Below are positions 1 to 5,616 of a stretch of 5,710 nt of DNA, piece after piece (position 1 is the first letter of the stretch; each line of letters opens with the position of its first letter). The notes under the pieces are model-generated. The model was not told where the DNA came from, searched no databases, and worked only from the letters and a program-made list of their open reading frames with translations. This stretch comes from Gammaproteobacteria bacterium (lineage in GTDB: Bacteria > Pseudomonadota > Gammaproteobacteria > Enterobacterales > Psychrobiaceae). The translations under genes and the position numbers were made by a program. The stretch covers positions 1 to 5,710 of the forward strand of contig JABSRS010000239.1 in the NCBI GenBank assembly GCA_013214885.1. Direction: 5' to 3'.

Positions 1-1
1 G

Positions 2-30
2 TTAGGGTTAAATGGTTCTTTAACCCCTAA
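2..30. repeat. Strong imperfect inverted repeat (hairpin)
   Basis: The left arm (2-12) pairs with the right arm (19-30) through 11 base pairs, with one bulged C at 27 and a six-base loop, TGGTTC, at 13-18. No T-run follows directly; the nearest (52-57) is about 20 bases downstream, so this is not a standard intrinsic terminator. It could be an RNA structure at the end of an upstream transcript or a protein-binding dyad. The pairing is seen directly and its role is unknown. Confidence 0.5.
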
Positions 31-64
31 TACAGGATCCGTGCCAAGTGGTTTTTTAACTTAA
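2..64 (+). CDS. Possible 3' end of an upstream gene (weak)
   Basis: One plus-strand frame is open from the window edge to a TAA at 62-64. It would encode a C-terminal tail of 20 residues rich in Gly, Ser, Thr and Leu, including GSLTPNTGSVPS followed by GFLT. The 11-mers GGTTCTTTAAC (14-24) and GGTTTTTTAAC (50-60) are 36 bp apart, exactly 12 codons, so this could be the end of a protein with 12-residue repeats. A plus-strand gene ending here would explain why the terminator at 191-223 can act in both directions. Twenty codons are too few to judge coding potential, and chance openness is entirely possible. No family is recognised. Confidence 0.2.
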   Translation, partial: LGLNGSLTPNTGSVPSGFLT

Positions 65-65
65 A

Positions 66-79
66 TTGATGTAGATCAG
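66..79 (+). promoter_or_regulatory. FNR-type operator (TTGAT-N4-ATCAG)
   Basis: TTGATGTAGATCAG matches the FNR/Anr/EtrA consensus TTGAT-N4-ATCAA at nine of ten fixed positions. The dyad centre is 72.5. The perfect TATAAT at 102-107 predicts a start near 114, which puts the box at -41.5, the classical position for class II activation by FNR. The spacing supports the call beyond the sequence match. Actual binding by FNR is inferred. Confidence 0.5.
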
Positions 80-101
80 GCTAGCTAGCGAACACTTGGT
101 G

Positions 102-107
102 TATAAT
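102..107 (+). promoter_or_regulatory. -10 element of an activator-type promoter
   Basis: The hexamer is a perfect TATAAT. The -35 position (79-84, GGCTAG) bears no resemblance to TTGACA, and there is no TGn extension, so the promoter would need an activator. The FNR-type box centred 41.5 bp upstream of the predicted start fits that need. A perfect 10-bp palindrome, GCTAGCTAGC (80-89), occupies the -34 to -25 interval. No protein gene with a usable ribosome binding site follows before the terminator at 191-223. Confidence 0.45.
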
Positions 108-113
108 TTAAAG

Positions 114-224
114 ACGCAAGGTAGTATTGACACTGTCACAATGACAGCTCCCAGGGTCTTTTTGACAGCTTTCACCAATTCCGCTCATTCAAAAAAAACC
201 CAATCAATTATGATTGGGCTTTTA
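114..224 (+). ncRNA. Candidate FNR-activated small RNA (about 110 nt)
   Basis: The transcript is proposed from its ends: a start near 114, seven bases after the TATAAT, and a stop at the hairpin 199-218 followed by CTTTT. Inside it, CTGTCA (133-138) and TGACAG (142-147) form a perfect six-pair hairpin with a CAA loop. A second TGACAGCT lies at 163-170, exactly 21 bases after the first copy at 142-149. The stretch 150-198 looks largely unpaired, contains CTCCC and TTTCACC segments that could pair with ribosome binding sites, and ends in eight A residues. FNR-activated small RNAs of similar size, such as FnrS of Escherichia coli, are known, but I see no sequence relation to FnrS. The alternative is untranslated spacer with a chance promoter. 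Confidence 0.35.
191..223. terminator. Bidirectional intrinsic terminator
   Basis: CCCAATCA (199-206) and TGATTGGG (211-218) form a perfect eight-pair stem with an ATTA loop. Eight A residues precede it (191-198), so the minus-strand transcript ends in an eight-U tail. This suits the carboxypeptidase gene, whose stop codon is about 25 bases before the hairpin. On the plus strand the stem is followed by CTTTTATAT, a weaker but usable tail for a transcript arriving from the left, such as the proposed small RNA. Confidence 0.9.
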
Positions 225-244
225 TATTCATGGCGACCATGTAA

Positions 245-1165
245 TCAATCCAAATCGCTCAAATAATCCAAGGCCCCAGTAATCGCAGCAACTTGAGCGT
301 CGATACAGTTTTGCGCGCTAGCCTGTGGGCTATCAGGATAAACCTCGGTGGTAGTGCAATATTCTCTATTGGTAAAACCTGCACATAATCCCAAACCTTT
401 GGTGTCGTAGTTAATCACGCCCCATTGCTCAAGCTTAGCTCCAATCAACTTACCCTCGTCATCCGCGGGTGCAATATGAGTGACCTGCTCAACCGACTTT
501 ATTATCGCCTGTTGAAAAGCAGCCATCGGCTGTTCGGTATCACCCACTAAATAGAAACCATCGGGAATGTTCCAGTTCTTTTGGACAATCGCATCGCGCG
601 CAGCAAGCGCTGGTCTAAATTCACTATTGTCAGTATCGGTGGTTTCATGCAAATCGACATGAGCAGTGATATCAATATTTAATGAAGTGATATAAGCCAT
701 CAGCTGGGCCGACTCGGGCGCAGGACTGTCAGCGTAAAATGAGCGATTAGGGTCAATAGCGCCGGGATTCCAACGGTTAATTGTTTCGTAGCCCCACGGA
801 CTAACACAAGGCACCACGATGATATTAAATCGCTCACTGTATTGATCAGCAAAACGCTCAACAAAAGCAATTGCGCCATGAATGCCGCTGGTTTCATAAC
901 CATGGACGCCGCCCGTGACCAATATCGTTGGCTTGCTAGCATCCCAAGCGTTAGATTTAATCGCTAGTAACGGGTAAGTCGCTTGTTGGTATGACAGTTC
1001 ACCGTATTGCTCAACCATAACATCGGCCGTCAGCGCATTAATCTTGGCAACCACCTCGTCTTGATAACTGCGTTTAACTGACTGTTGATCTAACCAGGCG
1101 GCTTTTTCGCTACTGCCCCATTTATTTCCTGGCGTGCCAATTGGATATGCTGATGTTTGAGTCAT
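245..1165 (-). CDS. M14-family zinc metallocarboxypeptidase
   Basis: The 306-residue product has the signature of the carboxypeptidase A fold (M14). The HxxE zinc motif is H88-G-Y-E91 in GGVHGYETSG. N140-R141 in DPNRSF matches the Asn-Arg pair that binds the substrate carboxylate. H173 in HVDLHE is the likely third zinc ligand, and E274 in TTTEVYP is the likely catalytic glutamate. There is no signal peptide or membrane segment, so a cytoplasmic enzyme removing C-terminal residues from peptides or related amides is expected; the substrate cannot be told from sequence. Related succinylglutamate desuccinylase/aspartoacylase enzymes share the fold, so amidohydrolase activity is an alternative. 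The chosen ATG is preceded by AGGG seven bases upstream. The gene lies 58 bp after the DUF962 gene, with a candidate promoter in that gap, and ends just before the terminator at 191-223. Confidence 0.88.
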   Translation of the reverse strand: MTQTSAYPIGTPGNKWGSSEKAAWLDQQSVKRSYQDEVVAKINALTADVMVEQYGELSYQQATYPLLAIKSNAWDASKPTILVTGGVHGYETSGIHGAIAFVERFADQYSERFNIIVVPCVSPWGYETINRWNPGAIDPNRSFYADSPAPESAQLMAYITSLNIDITAHVDLHETTDTDNSEFRPALAARDAIVQKNWNIPDGFYLVGDTEQPMAAFQQAIIKSVEQVTHIAPADDEGKLIGAKLEQWGVINYDTKGLGLCAGFTNREYCTTTEVYPDSPQASAQNCIDAQVAAITGALDYLSDLD

Positions 1166-1194
1166 TACGTTGCCCTATAATTATGTTAGCGGCT

Positions 1195-1223
1195 AGGATA
1201 AACCTCAGCATAAAATTTGGCAA
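1195..1223 (-). promoter_or_regulatory. Candidate sigma-70 promoter of the M14 gene
   Basis: On the minus strand, TTGCCA (1218-1223, five of six to consensus) is separated by 17 bp from TATCCT (1195-1200, four of six). The predicted start is near 1188, giving a leader of about 22 bases that contains the AGGG ribosome binding site. The carboxypeptidase could therefore be transcribed alone as well as by readthrough from tesA. Confidence 0.35.
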
Positions 1224-1529
1224 TTAGAACTTCACTCGACCAATTAACATATCCTTAAACATCACCCAATCTCCAATCAGGCTGTATAGCGGATAGATAA
1301 AAGTAGCAGGACGGTTTTTCTCAAACACCAAGTGACCAACCCACGCAAAGCCATAGCCAATCACAGGCAATAAAAGCAGCAGCCGCCAATTTGATGTTGC
1401 CACGATATAAGCGACTAGCAACACAATCAACAACGAACCAATAAAGTGTAAACGACGACAGGTGCCGTTTTGATGTTGCGTGAGATAAAAAGGGTAAAAC
1501 TGCGAAAAACTCTGGTATTGCTTAGTCAT
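1224..1529 (-). CDS. Mpo1-like / DUF962 small membrane protein
   Basis: This 101-residue protein resembles the bacterial DUF962 (Mpo1-like) family in length and motifs. The histidines H19 (YLTQH), H28 (RRLHFIG) and H66 (WVGHLVFEKNRPATF) match the conserved positions, and the H66-to-A75 block with E70-K71-N72 and P74 is the most recognisable part. Two hydrophobic stretches, about 30-46 and 50-68, imply an inner-membrane protein. The yeast member Mpo1 is an iron-dependent dioxygenase acting on 2-hydroxy fatty acids; bacterial functions are mostly untested. The start ATG (1529-1527) lies inside the end of tesA, overlapping by 8 bp (ATGACTAA), with GGGA eight bases upstream, so translation is probably coupled to tesA. 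The frame stays open upstream to 1580, but those codons only shadow tesA and do not fit the family's N-terminus. Confidence 0.8.
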   Translation of the reverse strand: MTKQYQSFSQFYPFYLTQHQNGTCRRLHFIGSLLIVLLVAYIVATSNWRLLLLLPVIGYGFAWVGHLVFEKNRPATFIYPLYSLIGDWVMFKDMLIGRVKF

Positions 1530-2172
1530 GATTGATATCCCGCATATATTGTTGTAAATACTCCACCACAAAGTCGGCAATTATCGGCTGTGCCGCACGA
1601 TTTGGATGAATACCATCACGTTGCATCAAATTTTTATTGCCAACCACATCCTTAATTAAGAACGGCATTAAATGACTACCCGTTTGCTCGGAAACACGCG
1701 GGTAAATGGCACTAAACATTTTTAAGTATCGCTTACCTAAATTAGGCGGTAATTGAATTTGAGACACAATAACGGTAATGTTTTGGTCCTGTGCCAGCTT
1801 AATCATTTGCAACAAATTGTTGCGAATAGTCCTCGCAGGATAGCCCCTTAGTCCATCGTTACCACCAAGTTCGATCCACAAGATATCAACCTCGTTAGTC
1901 GCTAATAGCCTTTCAAGCCGTACTCTGCCGCCCGCAGTAGTTTCACCGCTCGCACTGTGATTTTTCAAAACCACAGGTGAACCTAGCCCCGTAAGCCGTT
2001 GCTGCGCAATAGCAACCCAGCCTTCACTGGCTTGCATTCCATAGCTAGCACTGAGACTATCACCTAAGATCATTATATTACTCGCAGCAACTTGTGTTGT
2101 GCTCAGTAAGCAGAACACAATCACATAGCCGCACCGAACAACTAGTTGCTTGATAAAGGTAAATCTAAACAT
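1522..2172 (-). CDS. tesA: Periplasmic esterase / acyl-CoA thioesterase I / lysophospholipase
   Basis: The product (216 residues from the chosen ATG) is an SGNH hydrolase closely matching TesA. The catalytic set is visible: S39 in GDSLS, G76 in SGE, N105 in ELGGNDGLRG, and D186/H189 in DGIHPN. The spacings of G76 to N105 (29) and N105 to D186 (81) match my recollection of E. coli TesA. A Sec signal peptide (basic start, hydrophobic core about 14-25, cleavage after VAA near residue 30) sends it to the periplasm, where TesA-type enzymes cleave acyl esters, thioesters and lysophospholipids. The ATG at 2172 gives a normal signal peptide. In-frame ATGs at 2196, 2193 and 2190 would add up to eight residues and overlap ybbA further. 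No start has a clear ribosome binding site, so the start is the least certain part. The gene is divergent from ybbA-ybbP and overlaps the downstream DUF962 gene. Confidence 0.93.
   Translation of the reverse strand: MFRFTFIKQLVVRCGYVIVFCLLSTTQVAASNIMILGDSLSASYGMQASEGWVAIAQQRLTGLGSPVVLKNHSASGETTAGGRVRLERLLATNEVDILWIELGGNDGLRGYPARTIRNNLLQMIKLAQDQNITVIVSQIQLPPNLGKRYLKMFSAIYPRVSEQTGSHLMPFLIKDVVGNKNLMQRDGIHPNRAAQPIIADFVVEYLQQYMRDINHD
2092..2120. repeat. Inverted repeat upstream of ybbA, within tesA
   Basis: TTGTGTTGTGC (2092-2102) and GCAGAACACAA (2110-2120) form an 11-bp dyad with one mismatch around a seven-base centre. It lies 51-79 bp before the ybbA start, in the part of tesA that encodes the signal peptide. 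Since ybbA has no intergenic space, any operator controlling it would have to sit here. It does not fit the CRP consensus. A chance product of codon use is possible. Confidence 0.3.
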
Positions 2173-2875
2173 GGCACCACAAAAAGACATCATCATCGTT
2201 AATAATCTTAATAAACAAGTAGAGGTTAATAATGGGACCTTAACAATCCTTAAGTCAATCTCATTTCGGGTAAAACGCGGAGAAACGGTGGCAATTGTTG
2301 GTGCGTCAGGCTCAGGTAAGTCAACATTACTCGGATTGCTAGCAGGGTTAGACTCACCAAGTAGTGGCGAGATTTTTATTGATAACGCCCCACTACATCA
2401 GCTAGATGAGGAAGAGCGAACCAGCCTGCGTGCCCAAAAAGTAGGTTTTATCTTTCAATCATTTTTATTACTCCCCGCATTAACAGCGCTAGAGAATATT
2501 TTATTACCCGCGCAATTAGCGGGATTGACCAATGCCGAGCAAAAAGCCACCCAATTACTCGAGCAAGTCGGATTAAGCGACCGCGGCGATCATTATCCCA
2601 ATCAATTATCGGGCGGCGAACAACAACGTGTTGCCATTGCGCGCGCCTTTATCACTCAACCAGCGATATTATTTGCCGATGAACCCACCGGCAATTTAGA
2701 CAGTGCCAATGGCGATAAAATTGCACAATTAATGTTTGCGTTAAATAAGCAACACCAGACTACCTTAATTTTAGTCACTCATGATCAAAAGCTAGCCGCG
2801 CATTGCCAACAGCGATTAACCATGGAGGCAGGCCAATTAACATCGGTTAGCCCGGAGCTTTCAAATGTGGTTTAA
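2171..2875 (+). CDS. ybbA: ABC transporter ATP-binding protein YbbA
   Basis: This 234-residue protein is a complete ABC ATPase of the MacB/LolD/FtsE branch. It shows Walker A GASGSGKS (44-51), Q-loop Q96, signature LSGGEQQ (146-152), Walker B ILFADEP (166-172) with catalytic E171, D-loop GNLDS (174-178) and switch H204. It should form a dimer driving YbbP in the inner membrane. The ATG at 2171 is preceded by AAAGG at 2155-2159, a rather long 11-base spacing. An in-frame TTG at 2150 has no ribosome binding site and is rejected. The start codon overlaps that of divergent tesA by two bases, and the end overlaps ybbP by 11 bp. The tesA/ybbA-ybbP neighbourhood supports the symbol over LolD, which would sit with lolC and lolE. 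Confidence 0.93.
   Translation: MAPQKDIIIVNNLNKQVEVNNGTLTILKSISFRVKRGETVAIVGASGSGKSTLLGLLAGLDSPSSGEIFIDNAPLHQLDEEERTSLRAQKVGFIFQSFLLLPALTALENILLPAQLAGLTNAEQKATQLLEQVGLSDRGDHYPNQLSGGEQQRVAIARAFITQPAILFADEPTGNLDSANGDKIAQLMFALNKQHQTTLILVTHDQKLAAHCQQRLTMEAGQLTSVSPELSNVV
2229..2258 (-). promoter_or_regulatory. Candidate tesA promoter inside ybbA
   Basis: On the minus strand, TTGACT (2253-2258, five of six) lies 18 bp from CATTAT (2229-2234, four of six). The predicted start is near 2222, which gives tesA a leader of about 50 bases. The whole promoter lies within the first 30 codons of ybbA, as expected if the two genes have no intergenic spacer. Confidence 0.4.
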
Positions 2876-5402
2876 ACCAGCAACGACGATGTTAATTCGC
2901 CAATTGAAACGTGGCGAATTAACGATATTTTTATTAGCCACGATGCTAGCCGTTGGTTCGGTTTTTTCATTAAGCGGTTTTGGCGAACGCCTCAATGTTG
3001 CGTTGGTTCAAAAAAGTAGTGATTTTTTAGCCGCCGATCGAATTTTGTCATCGGCTCATCCTTTACCCCCATCATTACTCAATCAAGCTAAGCAACTGGA
3101 ATTAAGCCAAGCGAGTTATTTAACCTTTAATTCGGTAATGTTTTATCAAGATGAGATGGTATTAACCAACTCAAAAGCCATTACTGGCTCCTATCCATTA
3201 CGGGGAGAGTTAAAAGTAAGTAACCAGCCATTGACCAACCAAGCAACTGATAGCCAAGGTGTCGCTACCTTTGGCCCACCACAGCGCGGTGAAGTGTGGG
3301 TTGCTCCAGAGTTATTAATTAAGTTAAAAATGCAGTTAGGGGCAATCGTTGCCATTGGTGAAGCAGAGTTTACCGTCAGCGGCATCATTACCTTCGAACC
3401 CGACGCGTCGTTTAACCTATTTAATTTAGCGCCTCGGGTGTTACTTAATTTTGAAGATGTCGCCGCCACCAAGATAATTCAGCCAGGCAGCCGCCTCAAT
3501 TACAATTATTTGTTTAGTGGTAGTGAGCAGCAACTACAACAATTTTACCAAACGATTAAACCGCAATTACAAAGCAATCAAAACTGGCAAGATATTAATG
3601 GCGAACGCTCTCCCGTAGCAGGAGCCCTTGAACGAGCAAATAAGTTTTTGTTATTAGCGAGTTTACTCGGGATCATTCTAGGGGCTACCGCTATTCATTC
3701 TACAGCCTATCGCTATAGTGAGCGCCAACTAGACACAGTGGCTTTATTAAAAACATTTGGCACGGGCAGTCGAACGATTAAAAAAATCTTCATGTTACAG
3801 CTCGCAATTATCACCACGCTAGGCATTGTCAGTGGTTTAGGTGCAGGTTACGCGCTGCAGGAAACTGCATTCGCATTAGTCAATCATTACCTCCCCCAGA
3901 GCATGCCCGATAATCTGCCCTCGATTAGTATTTATTCGATCCTAATTAGCATTGCCACGGGTATTGTTTGCACCACGATGTTTAGCCTAAGCCCAATGCT
4001 GCGATTATTTAACGTCCCAGTCATGCGGGTAATCAAGCGCGATTTAGCCCCTAGTGCCCTCAATCGTTGGTTTAGTGGTGGCATTTTCGGCCTAGCGATT
4101 TTCACTTTATTGCTGCTGTATAGCCGCAGTATTAGTTTAAGTTTAATTACCCTGAGTGTGGCGGCATTAGTCAGCATCTTATTAACTGGCTTAGCGGCGT
4201 TAGTGATTAAATTATCCAGCGGCTCCCGATTTACCGCAACCAGTCCTTGGCATTTGGCCATTGCGTCCTTGCAACAACGTGCCTTACAATCGAGCGTGCA
4301 AATAGCCAGTATCGCTACTGCACTGATGTTAATGCTAATTATCTTGTTGCTTAGAAACGAGTTGATTGATGAATGGCAACAACAGATCCCATCAGGCAGT
4401 GCCAATCATTTCTTGGCTAATGTTACCCCTGAACAAGTTAAACCTATCGAGCAATTAATGGCTCAATATGACATTACCACCAGTGATTTATATCCAATCA
4501 TTCGCGGGCGAGTCTCGGCAATTAATGATCAGGAAATCGGTCAATACGACAGCGAATCTAGTGATAAAAACACGGATAATCGCTCTGGTCGTCAAGGCTT
4601 TGGTCGTGAACTGAGCTTAACGTGGCGCGATAGCCTGCCGAGCAAAAACCCATTAATTGAGGGGCAATGGTGGCAAGCTCAAGACACTGAGCATTTAGTG
4701 TCAATTGAAGCGGGTGTTGCTAAACGATTGGCGATTAAGCTTAATGACCAACTTGAAATATTAATTGGTCAGCAAACAATTAGCGCACGAGTAACCAGCA
4801 TCCGAGACGTTAATTGGCGCTCAATGGCGCCAAATTTCTTTTTAATCTTAAATAGAGCTGCGCTGGGGGATATGCCCTCGACCTATATTTCATCGTTTCA
4901 TCTCGGGCAAGATCAGCATCCATTGCTAACCCGCTTGTTGCAAGATTATCCGACAGTGTCAATTATTAAAGTTAATCGGATCATTAAAAAGCTGCGCCAA
5001 ATTATTGATCAGGTGTCATTGGCATTAACCTACATCATGCTGCTGGTTATTTGTGACAGAACCTTGGTGCTGCTAGTGCAGGTGCAGGTAAGCTATCAAC
5101 AACGTCATCAAGATTTAGTGATATTACGTACTTTGGGGGCCAGTAAAAAACTGCTTAAGCGCGCCATTGCGATTGAGTTTTTAATCATTGGGGCACTCGC
5201 TGGTATTATTGCAACACTAACCACCGAAGTGGCCTTGTGGCTAATTCAGACCTATGTGATTAAGATGCCTTGGTCCCCTCACCCATTACTCTGGCTATTT
5301 ACCACGCTCGGGGCCAGTCTAGTCGTGGCATTAGTGGGCACTAAGGCATGTCATCAACTGACCAAGCTATCGCCGAGTGAATTGATCAGAAACCTATCCT
5401 AG
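2865..5402 (+). CDS. ybbP: ABC transporter permease YbbP (FtsX/MacB-type)
   Basis: The 845-residue permease is near the usual family length (about 800). Ten hydrophobic segments can be picked out: about 19-38, 260-282, 309-330, 355-377, 403-420, 425-449, 476-496, 718-740, 767-792 and 806-826. A large periplasmic domain follows helix 1 (about 40-255) and another follows helix 7 (about 500-715). Two FtsX-like cores (about 260-390 and 718-840) each carry the cytoplasmic coupling pattern, RQLDTVALLKTFG and RHQDLVILRTLGAS. Type VII ABC systems of this kind use ATP to move periplasmic parts or extract substrates from the inner membrane rather than pump across it. The ATG sits within the end of ybbA, with GGAG at 2854-2857 seven bases before it, indicating coupling. 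The gene ends in tandem stops TAG-TAA. D731-R732 inside helix 8 is odd. A Ser/Asp/Asn-rich stretch at 561-576 is probably a surface loop. Confidence 0.93.
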   Translation: MWFKPATTMLIRQLKRGELTIFLLATMLAVGSVFSLSGFGERLNVALVQKSSDFLAADRILSSAHPLPPSLLNQAKQLELSQASYLTFNSVMFYQDEMVLTNSKAITGSYPLRGELKVSNQPLTNQATDSQGVATFGPPQRGEVWVAPELLIKLKMQLGAIVAIGEAEFTVSGIITFEPDASFNLFNLAPRVLLNFEDVAATKIIQPGSRLNYNYLFSGSEQQLQQFYQTIKPQLQSNQNWQDINGERSPVAGALERANKFLLLASLLGIILGATAIHSTAYRYSERQLDTVALLKTFGTGSRTIKKIFMLQLAIITTLGIVSGLGAGYALQETAFALVNHYLPQSMPDNLPSISIYSILISIATGIVCTTMFSLSPMLRLFNVPVMRVIKRDLAPSALNRWFSGGIFGLAIFTLLLLYSRSISLSLITLSVAALVSILLTGLAALVIKLSSGSRFTATSPWHLAIASLQQRALQSSVQIASIATALMLMLIILLLRNELIDEWQQQIPSGSANHFLANVTPEQVKPIEQLMAQYDITTSDLYPIIRGRVSAINDQEIGQYDSESSDKNTDNRSGRQGFGRELSLTWRDSLPSKNPLIEGQWWQAQDTEHLVSIEAGVAKRLAIKLNDQLEILIGQQTISARVTSIRDVNWRSMAPNFFLILNRAALGDMPSTYISSFHLGQDQHPLLTRLLQDYPTVSIIKVNRIIKKLRQIIDQVSLALTYIMLLVICDRTLVLLVQVQVSYQQRHQDLVILRTLGASKKLLKRAIAIEFLIIGALAGIIATLTTEVALWLIQTYVIKMPWSPHPLLWLFTTLGASLVVALVGTKACHQLTKLSPSELIRNLS

Positions 5403-5434
5403 TAAGTTTTAATTAAGTTTTTAAATTAAGTTTT
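5403..5434 (+). repeat. Three phased TAAGTTTT direct repeats
   Basis: TAAGTTTT occurs at 5403-5410, 5414-5421 and 5427-5434, with steps of 11 and 13 bp, close to one helical turn, immediately after the ybbP stop. The stretch is almost wholly A and T. It may be bent DNA, a binding array, or simply slippage in an AT-rich 3' region. Confidence 0.5.
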
Positions 5435-5616
5435 ATGCTGTATTCAGGGCTTAAACCCCCTGGATACGCGATTCAATGCATAGATAATCGTTAAGACGCA
5501 TAGTCATGCATCTGTGCTGGTTAATTTGCAGTCCTAAACTTGTAATTGCGGCAACTTCTGATTAAATACCCCTATTATTGATACCTTTCAAGCATAACAA
5601 CAGTGTTGGAGTCACC
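5403..5616. other. Intergenic region between ybbP and the next gene
   Basis: No gene is seen in these 214 bp. After the TAAGTTTT repeats, 5443-5449 and 5458-5464 form a seven-pair hairpin (CAGGG with CCCTG plus flanking pairs including one G-T) with an eight-base loop. No T-run follows, so a terminator is unproven. GCATAG at 5478 and 5498 and GCATCT at 5508 lie at steps of 20 and 10 bp. A weak promoter pairing for the next gene is TTGTAA (5540-5545) with TAAATA (5563-5568) at 17 bp; TATTAT at 5573-5578 is a better -10 but lacks a -35. Confidence 0.5.

Noticed and set aside
127..167. TTGACA hexamers at 127 and 162 as -35 boxes
   Set aside because: No acceptable -10 hexamer lies 16-18 bp downstream of either one.
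229..241. CATGG-CGA-CCATG inverted repeat next to the M14 stop codon
   Set aside because: Only five pairs around a three-base loop, no T-run, and it is easily explained by chance beside the real terminator.
141..266. A 41-codon plus-strand frame starting at ATG 141
   Set aside because: It has no ribosome binding site, reads straight through the intrinsic terminator hairpin, and overlaps the end of the carboxypeptidase gene on the other strand.
700..942. An 80-codon minus-strand frame inside the carboxypeptidase gene
   Set aside because: It is a shifted frame within a well-supported enzyme gene and has no recognisable domain.
1530..1580. Upstream extension of the DUF962 gene by 17 codons
   Set aside because: These codons lie in another frame of tesA, and the family N-terminus fits the ATG at 1529, which has a GGGA ribosome binding site.
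2150..2170. TTG start for ybbA seven codons upstream
   Set aside because: No ribosome binding site precedes it, it overlaps the tesA signal peptide further, and the ATG at 2171 gives a normal family N-terminus.
3191..3472. A 93-codon minus-strand frame inside ybbP
   Set aside because: It is antisense to conserved periplasmic-domain codons of ybbP and has no family features.
3932..4405. A 157-codon minus-strand frame inside ybbP
   Set aside because: It is antisense to the membrane helices of ybbP. Its Cys/Asn-rich composition looks like the reverse complement of hydrophobic codons rather than a protein.
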